Source of the DNA: Photobacterium gaetbulicola Gung47
GTDB taxonomy: Bacteria > Pseudomonadota > Gammaproteobacteria > Enterobacterales > Vibrionaceae
DNA length: 64,000 nt
NCBI GenBank assembly: GCA_000940995.1
Contig: CP005974.1
Coordinates: 558,001-622,000 of the forward strand
Direction: 5' to 3'
Both the position numbers and the translations under genes were made by a program. Positions within the stretch are counted from its first letter, which is position 1, and each line of letters begins with the position of its first letter. The notes below the pieces were generated by a model. It did not search any database. It was given only the letters and a program-made list of their open reading frames with translations, and had not been told where the DNA came from. Below are positions 7,610 through 16,577 of this stretch, piece after piece.

Positions 7610-10138
7610 TTAGAACAGCTCGTCAGAGCTATCTGATTCGAAAATGCCTTCTGAAACCGAGTCGCTGACCGACTCCGTTGGCTCGGTGCCTTCCTCGAAA
7701 TATTCGAACATCGAGGTGTAGTCGTTCTGGTTGCTTAGCTTCCCGCTGTCACGGTCGATACGGACCTGGATAATGTGCTCCGGTAGCTGCTTGCGCTGTA
7801 CCGGGACATCTTCCAGGGCATTTTTCATAAACTCGATCCAAGCTGGCTGGGCGGTTTTTGCACCCGCTTCAGCGCCTGAGATCTGGTTTTTGTCATCGTT
7901 ATTGTTCCAGGCTGTACGGCCAAGGTTGCGGCTGTGATCATCGAAGCCGACCCAGGCTGTGGCGACAATACCCGGGGCAAAACCAGAGTACCAAGCATCT
8001 TTTGAGTCGTTGGTGGTGCCCGTTTTGCCACCGATATCGCGGCGTTTGAGCACCTGGCCACGCCAACCCGTACCGTTCCAGCCCGTGCCGTGGCGCCAGT
8101 CACCGCCACCCCAGATATTGCTTTCCAGCATCTCGCGGACCAAGAAGGCATTCTGCTCTGAGATCACTTGCTGGGCGTAATGGGGCCCAGCCTGCTGAGG
8201 CTCGTCAACCAGCACTTCTTCACTGAGTGCAATGTCGTCGAGGATCGGGTTAGAGGTTGGCTGCGCAGATGCTACGCCTTGCTGGTACTGGCACTCCTCG
8301 CTGCAGACGACTGTTGGACTGGCTTGGTACACCACGTTGCCATTCGGGTCTTCAACACGATCGATGAAGTGTGGCTCGACGTAGTAGCCGCCGTTAGCAA
8401 ACACGGCAAAGCCTTGTGCGACTTCCAGCGGGGTCAGGCTACCGGCACCCAGAGCCAGAGGCTCGGCGCGAGGTAGATCTTGCTTTTTAAAGCCGAAACG
8501 GGTCAGGAAATCGATGGTTTCGTCCAGGCCGACATTCTGCAGCACGCGAACGGCCATTACGTTCTTAGACTGTGCCAGACCAATACGCAGGCGGGTAGGG
8601 CCGTTGTAGGTTGGTGGTGAGTTCTTCGGACGCCACGCGGTCCCCATACTCTGGTCCCAGCGGTTGATCGGGGCATCGTTGACCAGGCTTGCCAAGGTCA
8701 TACCGTTGTCCAGTGCAGCCGAATAGATGAACGGTTTGATGGCCGAGCCGACCTGGCGAACCGACTGGGTGGCGCGGTTGAATTTGCTGTGGACGAAGTT
8801 GAAACCGCCGACCATGGCTTTGACCGCACCGTCTTGTGGTGAAACTGCGACGAAAGCCGTATTGGCATCAGGCACCTGGCTCAGTACCCAGTTTTCACCG
8901 CGCTGCTGGATCCAGATCTGCTGGCCGGAAGCCAAAATATCATCGGCGCTGCTCGGAGCTGGCCCCTGACGGTCATCGGTAATGAACTTGCGGGCCCACT
9001 TCATGCCTTCCCAGCCAAGAGTGCGCTGTTCGCCGCCTTTAGCCAGTACGGTAGCCGTTTTGCCCTCCACCTGCGTTACCACGGCTGGGACGAGCTGGCC
9101 ATAAGTTGGCTGCTTGGTAAGGTGGTCGTTGATTTGCTCGTCTGACCATGCCGTTTGCCCCGATTTCCACAGTGTTTCAACCGCCCCGCGGAAGCCGTGG
9201 CGTTGGTCATAACCTAGCAGGTTATCAATGGCTGCCTGCTGGGCTGCAGTCTGCAGCTTAGGATCGGCCGTGGTAAAGACACGCATGCCTGAGGTGTAAG
9301 CATCTTCACCGTAGCGGTTGATCATCCAGGCGCGAGCTTGCTCGGCAAAGTATGGAGCGCTGAGCTCGATTTCGGCGGTGTGATAGCGGGCGACGACGGG
9401 CTCAGCGCGGGCTTGGTCAAACTCTGCCTGGGTAATGTGGTTTTCAGCCAGCATACGGCCCAGCACCACATTACGGCGGGCCGTGGCACGGCTCACCGAG
9501 TAGAGTGGGTTCATGGTCGATGGGGCTTTTGGTAGGCCGGCAATCACCGCAATTTCGCTCAGAGTCAGCTGGCTGACGTCTTTGCCATAGTACACCTGTG
9601 CCGCAGCACCCACCCCGTAGGCTCGGTAACCCAAGTAGATTTTGTTCAGGTATAGCTCGAGGATTTCATCTTTACTGAGCAGCTGCTCGATGTGGATGGC
9701 AATGAAAATCTCTTTGACCTTACGCATGATCTTCTTCTCGTTGGAGAGGAAGAAGTTACGCGCAAGCTGCTGGGTGATGGTACTCGCCCCCTGCTTGGCC
9801 GATCCAGAGGTGGCGACCACGAATGCCGCTCGGGCGATACCAATCGGGTCGATGCCCGGGTGATCGTAGTAGCGGCTATCTTCTGTTGCGAGAACCGCAT
9901 TGATCATCTGCGGTGGGATTTCATCAAGCGTTAGCGGGATCCGGCGTTGTTCGCCAAACTGGGAAATCAGTTTGCCGTCGGCGCTGAATACCTGCATAGG
10001 TGTTTGTAATTCAACATTTTTCAGGGTGGCAACATCAGGCAGTTCTGGTTTTACGTAAAGGTAAAAACCAAAAATTGTAGTGACTCCAAGAATTATGCAA
10101 ATGATTGCAAATATGAGTAATCGCTTTATGAACTTCAC
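7610..10138 (-). CDS. mrcA: Penicillin-binding protein 1A (bifunctional transglycosylase/transpeptidase)
   Basis: Inner-membrane class A PBP that polymerises and crosslinks peptidoglycan. I start it at GTG 10138 (reading VKFIKRLLIF), giving 842 residues and matching the E. coli N-terminus; the frame is open 16 codons further to an ATG at 10186. A membrane anchor covers about residues 7-27. The GT51 domain has ATEDSRYYDHPG with catalytic Glu86 and QGASTITQQLARN. The transpeptidase has SAIK near residue 465, SKN, and KTGTT near 707. The C-terminus is an acidic Ser-rich tail ending DELF. It is divergent from pilM, as mrcA/hofM in E. coli. Confidence 0.95.
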   Translation of the reverse strand: MKFIKRLLIFAIICIILGVTTIFGFYLYVKPELPDVATLKNVELQTPMQVFSADGKLISQFGEQRRIPLTLDEIPPQMINAVLATEDSRYYDHPGIDPIGIARAAFVVATSGSAKQGASTITQQLARNFFLSNEKKIMRKVKEIFIAIHIEQLLSKDEILELYLNKIYLGYRAYGVGAAAQVYYGKDVSQLTLSEIAVIAGLPKAPSTMNPLYSVSRATARRNVVLGRMLAENHITQAEFDQARAEPVVARYHTAEIELSAPYFAEQARAWMINRYGEDAYTSGMRVFTTADPKLQTAAQQAAIDNLLGYDQRHGFRGAVETLWKSGQTAWSDEQINDHLTKQPTYGQLVPAVVTQVEGKTATVLAKGGEQRTLGWEGMKWARKFITDDRQGPAPSSADDILASGQQIWIQQRGENWVLSQVPDANTAFVAVSPQDGAVKAMVGGFNFVHSKFNRATQSVRQVGSAIKPFIYSAALDNGMTLASLVNDAPINRWDQSMGTAWRPKNSPPTYNGPTRLRIGLAQSKNVMAVRVLQNVGLDETIDFLTRFGFKKQDLPRAEPLALGAGSLTPLEVAQGFAVFANGGYYVEPHFIDRVEDPNGNVVYQASPTVVCSEECQYQQGVASAQPTSNPILDDIALSEEVLVDEPQQAGPHYAQQVISEQNAFLVREMLESNIWGGGDWRHGTGWNGTGWRGQVLKRRDIGGKTGTTNDSKDAWYSGFAPGIVATAWVGFDDHSRNLGRTAWNNNDDKNQISGAEAGAKTAQPAWIEFMKNALEDVPVQRKQLPEHIIQVRIDRDSGKLSNQNDYTSMFEYFEEGTEPTESVSDSVSEGIFESDSSDELF

Positions 10139-10287
10139 TTGAGATTTCCCGTTACACCAACATTCATGCGTTTCATCGGTTTCCACTAATAGTATAAGGG
10201 TAACTAATGGAAAATTAACGCTAAATTGCCGGTGTTTGTTTTAAATAAGTAATTTGCTTTTCTGTCTAAGAGGGAGCATAGCACGGT

Positions 10288-11286
10288 ATGTTTCGGAACC
10301 CACTAACAATTGGGATTGATATCGGCCATCACAGCATTAAAGCCGTGGCCTTACGACAGAAAAAGTCAGAGCTCGAGCTGGTTGCCTTTGCCGAAGTGGA
10401 ATTGCCCACCCCAGTGTTAAACAACCAGGGTAGCGTAAATGCCCCTGCGTTGTTGTCAGCAGTGCGTAAATTAAAGAAGGGGCTGCCCTTTGGCGCGCGG
10501 CGGGCGGTGCTGGCCCTGCCCGATAGCGCGATCATCAGCAAGGTGATCCAGCTTGATAGCCATCTCACGGAAGAGGAGTCAGTGTTTGCAGTTGAGCAGG
10601 CGATCAGCGCCTCGTCGCCGTTCCCTGTCGAAGAGCTCAGGCTGGATTTCTTTCCTATCCCCGCGGAGTCATTTGGCGAACCGGCACAGACCCACCCGGT
10701 TCAGGTTTATGCAGCCCGTCGGGAAAACGTCGATAGCCGGGTGGACGCGCTGCGCCAAGTCCGGCTCTCCCCAACCGTGGTGGAACTGCAAACCCATGCC
10801 TTGGTATGGCTTGAGCAGTATCTGGCCGAGCGGCAAGGCCGCGATGGCGACTGGGGGGTGGTCGATATTGGCCAGACAGCGACGGCTATTGGGATCCGGG
10901 GACCGACCGGTTCGGTTTATCGGCGGGAGCTGGCAATGGGGTGTGAGGCAATGGCGCAGATAGCGCAGAGCCTGCCCGTAGGCGGCGGTAACGCCAGCCG
11001 GGCCGAACTGTTTACCAAGCAGTTGGCGGACCAGCTGAAGCGGCAATTGCAGCTCTATAGCACCACCTATCCTCGCTCTCCTCTTCAGGGGATTTGGTTG
11101 TCGGGCGGTGGGCAGCACCATGTTATCGAGGAAATGCTGGCAAGGATGCTGTCGATATCTGTTCGCAGGATAGAGCCGCTGTTTGGATTTCGTCGTTCGG
11201 CCAAGCTGGATCTTATGCTCGAAGGCGGCTCCTTCGGTCAATTTGCCGTGGCTGCGGGGCTGGCTATCAGAGGGTGTCGCGAATGA
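10288..11286 (+). CDS. pilM: Type IV pilus assembly protein PilM
   Basis: A 332-residue actin-like ATPase of the type IV pilus machine. PilM sits on the cytoplasmic side and binds the N-terminal peptide of PilN, linking the motor to the periplasmic alignment complex. The N-terminus TIGIDIGHHSIKAVAL is the phosphate-1 motif of the FtsA/MreB fold, and GDWGVVDIGQTATAIGI is the phosphate-2 motif. It is the first gene of pilMNOPQ and its stop overlaps the pilN ATG. A GGGAG ribosome site lies a little far (about 14 bp) before the ATG. Confidence 0.92.
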   Translation: MFRNPLTIGIDIGHHSIKAVALRQKKSELELVAFAEVELPTPVLNNQGSVNAPALLSAVRKLKKGLPFGARRAVLALPDSAIISKVIQLDSHLTEEESVFAVEQAISASSPFPVEELRLDFFPIPAESFGEPAQTHPVQVYAARRENVDSRVDALRQVRLSPTVVELQTHALVWLEQYLAERQGRDGDWGVVDIGQTATAIGIRGPTGSVYRRELAMGCEAMAQIAQSLPVGGGNASRAELFTKQLADQLKRQLQLYSTTYPRSPLQGIWLSGGGQHHVIEEMLARMLSISVRRIEPLFGFRRSAKLDLMLEGGSFGQFAVAAGLAIRGCRE

Positions 11287-11858
11287 TAGCAAAAGTCAAT
11301 TTACTCCCTTGGCGGGAAGAGGGGCAAAAGCGCTACCGGCAGCGCTTCGGCTTGATGCTGGGCGGGGCTGTTGTGGTGGCGGTCTTGCTGGTTGGCTCGG
11401 GCGGCTGGTTGTTCGAGATGCAACTCGATATTCAGTCGGGGCGCAATACTCGGATACAACAGGAAATCAGTGTGCTTGAAAACAAGCTCTCGCTGCTGCC
11501 GGAGATGGATACCCAGCGAGAAGCCCTGCTCAAGCGGCTGAGCGTGATCACCGATATCCAAAAAGGCCGCAACCATATCACTCAGTTGCTCGGATTGCTG
11601 CCCGGTTTGGTGCCGCAGGGGGTGTATCTCGATGATATCTCGCTGACTGGCGAACAGGTCAGGTTCAGTGGCAAAGGGGAATCGAACGGGCATCTGGCGA
11701 CTCTGCTGGCCAATGCCGAACAATCAAAGTGGGTACGGGATGTCACCATGCACTCGATAGTCCGCGACCATGACAAAGAAGCCTTGATCCAGTTTAAGGC
11801 GTCGTTTGTGCTGGCCTCATCGCCGGCCAGCAGCGATGGAAGGAGCCGCAATGATTGA
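11283..11858 (+). CDS. pilN: Type IV pilus alignment protein PilN
   Basis: A 191-residue inner-membrane protein. The first residues MIAKVNLLPWREE are the conserved cytoplasmic PilM-binding motif, followed by one membrane span (about residues 19-41), a coiled-coil stretch and a small periplasmic ferredoxin-like domain. PilN pairs with PilO to connect PilM with PilP and the secretin. I chose the ATG that overlaps the pilM stop (ATGA) because the INLLPWR-like motif must be at the extreme N-terminus; the frame itself is open further upstream inside pilM. Confidence 0.92.
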   Translation: MIAKVNLLPWREEGQKRYRQRFGLMLGGAVVVAVLLVGSGGWLFEMQLDIQSGRNTRIQQEISVLENKLSLLPEMDTQREALLKRLSVITDIQKGRNHITQLLGLLPGLVPQGVYLDDISLTGEQVRFSGKGESNGHLATLLANAEQSKWVRDVTMHSIVRDHDKEALIQFKASFVLASSPASSDGRSRND

Positions 11859-12441
11859 TTGGCAAGACTTGGAACTTGATGAAATGCCCGATTGGCCGTT
11901 GACGGCCCAGGCACTGGTTGTCCTTATCGTTGCTGGTGTCGTGGCATTGGCTGGGTACTGGTATTGGGTTTCTCCCCGGCTCGACAGCCTGGCAGAGCTA
12001 AAGTCCCAAGAGCAGGAGCTGCGGCTGCAGCTTGTCCGGCGGGCCAACCAGGTGGCGGCGTTGCCGAAAGTCCGTAGACAGGTGGATATGTTGCATGCTC
12101 GCTACCTGCAAGTGGTGGAGCAGTTGCCCGAAGAGGATGAGCTATCGAGTCTGCTGGCCAGTGTGAATGATATCGGAGTGCGCAATGGGCTTGAGTTTCA
12201 GCGTATTGAGTGGGCTGCTCGGGTTGAACACCCGCTGTTTTTCGAATTGCCACTCCATATCAATGTGGTGGGCCGCTATGAGGATATTGGCCGCTTTGCT
12301 GCCGATATTGCTCAACTGCCACGCATTGTCTCGCTGAAGGATATCGATTTGCGCCGGAGCCAGTCCCGGCCGGGAGTGCTTCAGCTTAAGGTGGCGGCAA
12401 CGACCTATCGCTTCAAGGCACCGTCAATGGAGGGAGCATGA
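11851..12441 (+). CDS. pilO: Type IV pilus alignment protein PilO
   Basis: A 196-residue protein with one membrane span (about residues 20-40, ALVVLIVAGVVALAGYWYWV), then a coiled coil and a periplasmic domain. It forms the PilN-PilO heterodimer of the alignment complex. The chosen ATG has AAGGAG five bases upstream and overlaps the end of pilN by 8 bp, so the two are translationally coupled. The cytoplasmic N-terminus MIDWQDLELDEMPDWP is typical of PilO. Confidence 0.92.
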   Translation: MIDWQDLELDEMPDWPLTAQALVVLIVAGVVALAGYWYWVSPRLDSLAELKSQEQELRLQLVRRANQVAALPKVRRQVDMLHARYLQVVEQLPEEDELSSLLASVNDIGVRNGLEFQRIEWAARVEHPLFFELPLHINVVGRYEDIGRFAADIAQLPRIVSLKDIDLRRSQSRPGVLQLKVAATTYRFKAPSMEGA

Positions 12442-12971
12442 CGATCAAGCCAATTATTGTCCTCGGGCTCTGGCTGGGACTGATGGGATGCCAAGCCAAT
12501 GATGACTCAGTCGAGCTGTTTATCAACCAGGCATATCAGCAGGCGGTTGCCCGGGTTGAACCGCTGGATGAGCAACCGGTTTTTGTGGCGCAGGTGTTTA
12601 CGATGAGTAGCGAGCGTTCTCCCTTCCAACGACCTCTTCATGAGTCAGGCATCCCCGGAAGGGAAGCAGGAAAGGCGTGCTGGCAGCCGAGACAGAGGGA
12701 GCGAACATCGCCATTGGAGGGGTTTTCGCTTGATCAGCTCAGTATGCGTGGCGTGATAGGTGGTGGGACTAGTGAGTGGGCGTTGATCCATACCCCCGAT
12801 GGCGCATTGGTCAGGGTGCGGGAAGGAAGTTATGTCGGTAGAAACCATGGCCGGGTACTGGCCGTTAAGGCCGATCAGGTGGCTATAGAGCAAATTATGC
12901 CAGACGGGGACGGCTGTTGGTTGAAGATCCCCGCCACATTGAAGCTGGCATCGCAAGCATTACCAGAATAG
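12438..12971 (+). CDS. pilP: Type IV pilus lipoprotein PilP
   Basis: A 177-residue lipoprotein with signal peptide MTIKPIIVLGLWLGLMGC and lipobox LMGC (Cys18). The C-terminal half (about residues 85-170, with LDQLSMRGVIGG and a beta-rich HTPDGALVRVREGSYVG stretch) is the PilP homology domain that contacts the N-domains of the PilQ secretin. The ATG overlaps the pilO stop by four bases. In the pilus machine it bridges PilNO and PilQ across the periplasm. Confidence 0.9.
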   Translation: MTIKPIIVLGLWLGLMGCQANDDSVELFINQAYQQAVARVEPLDEQPVFVAQVFTMSSERSPFQRPLHESGIPGREAGKACWQPRQRERTSPLEGFSLDQLSMRGVIGGGTSEWALIHTPDGALVRVREGSYVGRNHGRVLAVKADQVAIEQIMPDGDGCWLKIPATLKLASQALPE

Positions 12972-12982
12972 AGATAGAACGG

Positions 12983-14734
12983 ATGACAAGGAATTGGTTG
13001 CAGGCCCTGCGGTTGAGATGGGCAAAGGGAGTAGCACGGGGTGGCTGGAGGGTCTTGCTTGGTGTGGCGTTGCTGCATGGCCATGCGGTTGCCGCCACCG
13101 CGGTTACGCAGATCAGCAATATCGACTTCTCCCGTAATGTTAAGGGGGGCGGCGTGTTGGAGGTGGTATTGTCGAGCGGGGCCATTGAGGTCGGTGCTCG
13201 GCGGCTGGATAAGCAACTGGTGATCGAGTTGCCGCAGGTAGAGCTGCCCGAGGAGTTGGTCTATGTGCTGGATGTCAAGGAATTCGGCACCCCGGTGCTT
13301 GCCGTTGAAACCTTCCAGATGGCCAGCGGTAGCCGGTTGGTACTGGCCGTTGAAGGGGATTACCGTTACGACTACACCACCCGGGATACGGCTGGGAGCG
13401 CGTCACTGTTAGTGACGGTACAGCCGACCGTGCAGCCGCAGGGAGGAAGAGGTGGCAAAGCGGGGATCCGCTACGATAGCAAGCCGATTTCGATTAACTT
13501 CCAAGATGTGCCGGTGCGCAATGTGCTGCAGCTGATCGCCGAGTATAACGACTTCAACTTGGTGGTTTCGGACTCGGTGCAGGGTAACCTGACCTTGCGT
13601 CTCGACGAGGTACCCTGGCAGCAGGTACTGGACATCATTCTGCGGGCTAAGGGGCTGGACAAGCGCGAGCAGGGTTCGGTATTGATGGTGGCCCCCAAGG
13701 AGGAGCTTGCACGCAGCGAGCAGCAGGTGTTGGAATCGAAGCGTAAAGCCGAGGAGCTGGCCTCCCTGCGTTCGGAAATCTTCAAGATCAATTACGCCAA
13801 TGCGCTTGAACTCGGAGGGCTGCTGCAGGGGGCCGATGACGGGATCAGCATGCTATCGGCCCGTGGCTCGCTGCATATCGATGAGCGCACCAACTCTCTG
13901 ATCATCAATGATATTCCAGACAGCCTGGCTAATATCCGTGACATTGTGGCGGCGCTCGACATCCCGGTACAGCAGGTCGAAATCGAAGCCAGGATTGTTA
14001 CCATCAACGAGGGGGATATCGATGAACTGGGCGTCCGCTGGGGGATCCTCAAGACCAATGGCAGCTCGACACTAGGTGGCTCGATTGAAGGGAATTTGGC
14101 GTCGGCCGGGTTGTTGGATATCACCGATGGCGAGAAGGCGGTGGAGAACTTCCTCAATGTCAACCTGGGGGCAACCTCTCCCGGTGCCTCGAGCATTGCC
14201 TTCCAGGTCGCCAAAATGGGCGATATCTTGCTCGACCTGGAGCTCTCGGCCCTGCAGTCGGAACAGAAGGCCGAAGTGATCTCCAGTCCGAGGTTGGTGA
14301 CCACCAACAAGAAAATGGCCTACATCGAGCAGGGGACTGAAATTCCCTACCTCGAGGCGGCTTCCAGCGGTGCCGTTTCGGTCAGCTTCAAGAAAGCGGT
14401 GCTGAGTCTGATGGTGACCCCGCAAATTACCTCGGACGGAAACTTGGTGCTGGATCTGGTGGTGACCCAGGACAAAAAAGGTAAGGTGGTGCAAACCGGA
14501 ACGGGCGAAGCGGTGGCCATCGACACCCAGCGTATCGGTACCCAGGTGCTGGTGGCAAACGGCGAGACGGTGGTGCTCGGCGGGATCTACCAGCATGCCA
14601 TCACTAATGCGGTACGCAAGGTGCCGCTGCTGGGGGATTTGCCCGTGCTGGGGGCACTGTTCCGCCATCGGCTGGAAGAGCTGGGCAAGAAGGAGCTGCT
14701 GATTTTTGTCACGCCCAAAATTGTCTACCAGTGA
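12983..14734 (+). CDS. pilQ: Type IV pilus outer-membrane secretin PilQ
   Basis: A 583-residue secretin through which the pilus leaves the cell; its E. coli counterpart HofQ acts in DNA use. A signal peptide (about residues 1-40, ending near GHAVAA) precedes an AMIN domain, an STN domain (ISINFQDVPVRNVLQLIAEY), N-domains (ILRAKGLDKREQGSVL, SLIINDIPDSLANI) and the C-terminal secretin pore with VLGGIYQH and KVPLLGDLPVLGALFR. The ATG at 12983 was chosen because the frame before it lies inside pilP and the signal peptide begins there. It is last in pilMNOPQ. Confidence 0.94.
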   Translation: MTRNWLQALRLRWAKGVARGGWRVLLGVALLHGHAVAATAVTQISNIDFSRNVKGGGVLEVVLSSGAIEVGARRLDKQLVIELPQVELPEELVYVLDVKEFGTPVLAVETFQMASGSRLVLAVEGDYRYDYTTRDTAGSASLLVTVQPTVQPQGGRGGKAGIRYDSKPISINFQDVPVRNVLQLIAEYNDFNLVVSDSVQGNLTLRLDEVPWQQVLDIILRAKGLDKREQGSVLMVAPKEELARSEQQVLESKRKAEELASLRSEIFKINYANALELGGLLQGADDGISMLSARGSLHIDERTNSLIINDIPDSLANIRDIVAALDIPVQQVEIEARIVTINEGDIDELGVRWGILKTNGSSTLGGSIEGNLASAGLLDITDGEKAVENFLNVNLGATSPGASSIAFQVAKMGDILLDLELSALQSEQKAEVISSPRLVTTNKKMAYIEQGTEIPYLEAASSGAVSVSFKKAVLSLMVTPQITSDGNLVLDLVVTQDKKGKVVQTGTGEAVAIDTQRIGTQVLVANGETVVLGGIYQHAITNAVRKVPLLGDLPVLGALFRHRLEELGKKELLIFVTPKIVYQ

Positions 14735-14749
14735 TGAATTTGGCCGCGC

Positions 14750-14772
14750 GCTGGGACAATAATCGTCCCAGC
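14750..14772. other. Hairpin after pilQ
   Basis: An eight-bp perfect stem (GCTGGGAC with GTCCCAGC) and seven-base loop lie 15 bp past the pilQ stop. No T-run follows, so it may protect the transcript end or act as a weak terminator. The rest of the 211-bp gap before aroK shows no other clear site. Confidence 0.5.
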
Positions 14773-14945
14773 ATTGCGCCAGAACGGAATTAATCCCCAC
14801 CTAGCTATTGCCAACAGCGGCCTTGTCCTGAGATAATTTTCGATCTTATCACGAATTAAATGTGAGGAAGTTGGCGCCTCGGGCTTGATTTATCGAAGCC
14901 TGCGGGCGGTGTCGTTTTATTAACCGCGCGTAAATATTGCTAAAA

Positions 14946-15464
14946 ATGGCTGAAAAACGAAATATTTTCCTGGTCGGCCCAATGGGTGCCGGCAAAAGTA
15001 CTATCGGTAGACACCTTGCACAGCAGCTGCATATGGAGTTCTTTGATTCAGATACTGTGATTGAAGAGCGTACCGGTGCTGACATTAGCTGGGTATTCGA
15101 TGTTGAAGGTGAAGACGGTTTCCGTACTCGTGAAGAGAACGTGATTGACGATCTGACTCAGAAGCAGGGGATTGTTCTGGCAACGGGTGGTGGCTCGGTG
15201 AAGAGCAAAGAAAGCCGTAACCGCCTTTCTGCCCGTGGCATTGTGGTCTACCTTGAGACGACTATCGAGAAGCAGCTGGCACGTACTCAGCGCGATAAAA
15301 AGCGTCCACTACTGCAAACTGATACTCCTCGCGACGTATTGGAATCACTTGCAGACGAGCGTAATCCGTTGTATGAAGAAGTAGCAGACTACGTGGTTCG
15401 CACTGATGATCAGAGCGCCAAGGTAGTTGCTAACCAAATCATCAAAATGCTAGAAGAGCGCTAA
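14946..15464 (+). CDS. aroK: Shikimate kinase I
   Basis: A 172-residue cytosolic enzyme that phosphorylates shikimate on O3 in the pathway to chorismate. Walker A motif GPMGAGKST is at residues 11-19, the shikimate-binding region contains DSDTVIEERTGAD, and the lid has ARTQRDKKRPLL. The start is the ATG giving MAEKRNIFLVG, identical to the E. coli N-terminus; a TTG three codons earlier is rejected. It is followed 18 bp later by aroB, as in the E. coli aroKB-damX-dam operon. Confidence 0.96.
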   Translation: MAEKRNIFLVGPMGAGKSTIGRHLAQQLHMEFFDSDTVIEERTGADISWVFDVEGEDGFRTREENVIDDLTQKQGIVLATGGGSVKSKESRNRLSARGIVVYLETTIEKQLARTQRDKKRPLLQTDTPRDVLESLADERNPLYEEVADYVVRTDDQSAKVVANQIIKMLEER

Positions 15465-15482
15465 TCGAAAAGAGAGCTGACC

Positions 15483-16562
15483 ATGGAACGGATCAACGTC
15501 AATCTTGGTGACAGAAGTTACCCTATCTCAATCGGCGCCGAGTTATTTGATAACCCGGCGTTGTTTTCCTCTGCCATCCCGGCAGGCCGACGCGTTGTTG
15601 TGGTCAGTAATGAAACGGTAGCCCCGCTGTATGCCGAGCAGATCATCGGGACTATCCGTTCGCTGCCAAGCGAAGTCGCATTGCTGTCACTGCCCGACGG
15701 CGAGCAGTATAAAACCCTCGATACTTTCAACCAGATCATGTCTTTCCTGCTGGAAGGTAACTATGGCCGTGATGTGGTCCTTGTCGCCCTGGGCGGCGGG
15801 GTGATTGGGGATATCGTCGGCTTTGCGGCTGCCTGCTTCCAGCGCGGGGTGGACTTCGTGCAAGTACCGACCACATTGCTGGCCCAGGTCGACTCCTCGG
15901 TCGGCGGCAAGACGGCGGTCAACCATCCGCTGGGCAAAAATATGGTTGGGGCGTTCTATCAGCCCAAAGCGGTAGTGATCGATAACCACTGCCTGCAGAC
16001 CTTGCCTGCCCGCGAGTTTGCAGCAGGTATGGCGGAAGTGATCAAGTACGGCATTATTGTCGACGCTGATTTTTTTGTTTGGCTCGAACAGAACATCGAC
16101 AAGCTTCAAGCCCTTGATAATGATGCCCTGAGTTATGCCATTGCCCGTTGCTGCCAAATCAAAGCCGATGTGGTGGCGGCCGACGAAAAGGAATCGGGGG
16201 TTAGGGCATTGCTTAACCTTGGCCATACCTTCGGTCATGCTATCGAGGCCGAAATGGGCTATGGCAACTGGCTACACGGAGAAGCGGTGGCTGCTGGCAC
16301 GGTACAGGCTGCCCGTACCGCACAACTGCAGGGGCTTATCGCAGAGGAACAGGTCGAGCGTATTATCCGCTTGCTGGAAAAAGCCAACCTGCCGGTAAAA
16401 GGCCCGGCAGGGATGGACTTTGAGGCTTACATGAAGCATATGATGCGAGACAAAAAAGTACTTTCAGGTCAGCTGCGTTTGATCCTGCCGACCGGTATTG
16501 GCAGTGCAGAAGTTGTCGCTGGCGTACCGGAAGACGTACTGCGCCAAGCGGTACAAGCCTGA
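15483..16562 (+). CDS. aroB: 3-dehydroquinate synthase
   Basis: A 359-residue NAD- and zinc-dependent enzyme that cyclises DAHP to 3-dehydroquinate, the second shikimate-pathway step. Visible family features are the glycine-rich NAD segment ALGGGVIGDIVGFAA, the QVPTTLLAQVDSSVGGKT segment, and the zinc ligands in NLGHTFGHAIE and the later LHGEAVAAG. The start has a GAGAG-type ribosome site. It lies between aroK and damX with short gaps, in the conserved operon. Confidence 0.97.
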   Translation: MERINVNLGDRSYPISIGAELFDNPALFSSAIPAGRRVVVVSNETVAPLYAEQIIGTIRSLPSEVALLSLPDGEQYKTLDTFNQIMSFLLEGNYGRDVVLVALGGGVIGDIVGFAAACFQRGVDFVQVPTTLLAQVDSSVGGKTAVNHPLGKNMVGAFYQPKAVVIDNHCLQTLPAREFAAGMAEVIKYGIIVDADFFVWLEQNIDKLQALDNDALSYAIARCCQIKADVVAADEKESGVRALLNLGHTFGHAIEAEMGYGNWLHGEAVAAGTVQAARTAQLQGLIAEEQVERIIRLLEKANLPVKGPAGMDFEAYMKHMMRDKKVLSGQLRLILPTGIGSAEVVAGVPEDVLRQAVQA

Positions 16563-16577
16563 TCCCGTAGGTTGCCT

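Noticed and set aside
10139..10186. Longer N-terminus for mrcA from ATG 10186
   Set aside because: The extra 16 residues (METDETHECWCNGKSQ) precede the conserved KFIKRLL start and do not resemble PBP1A.
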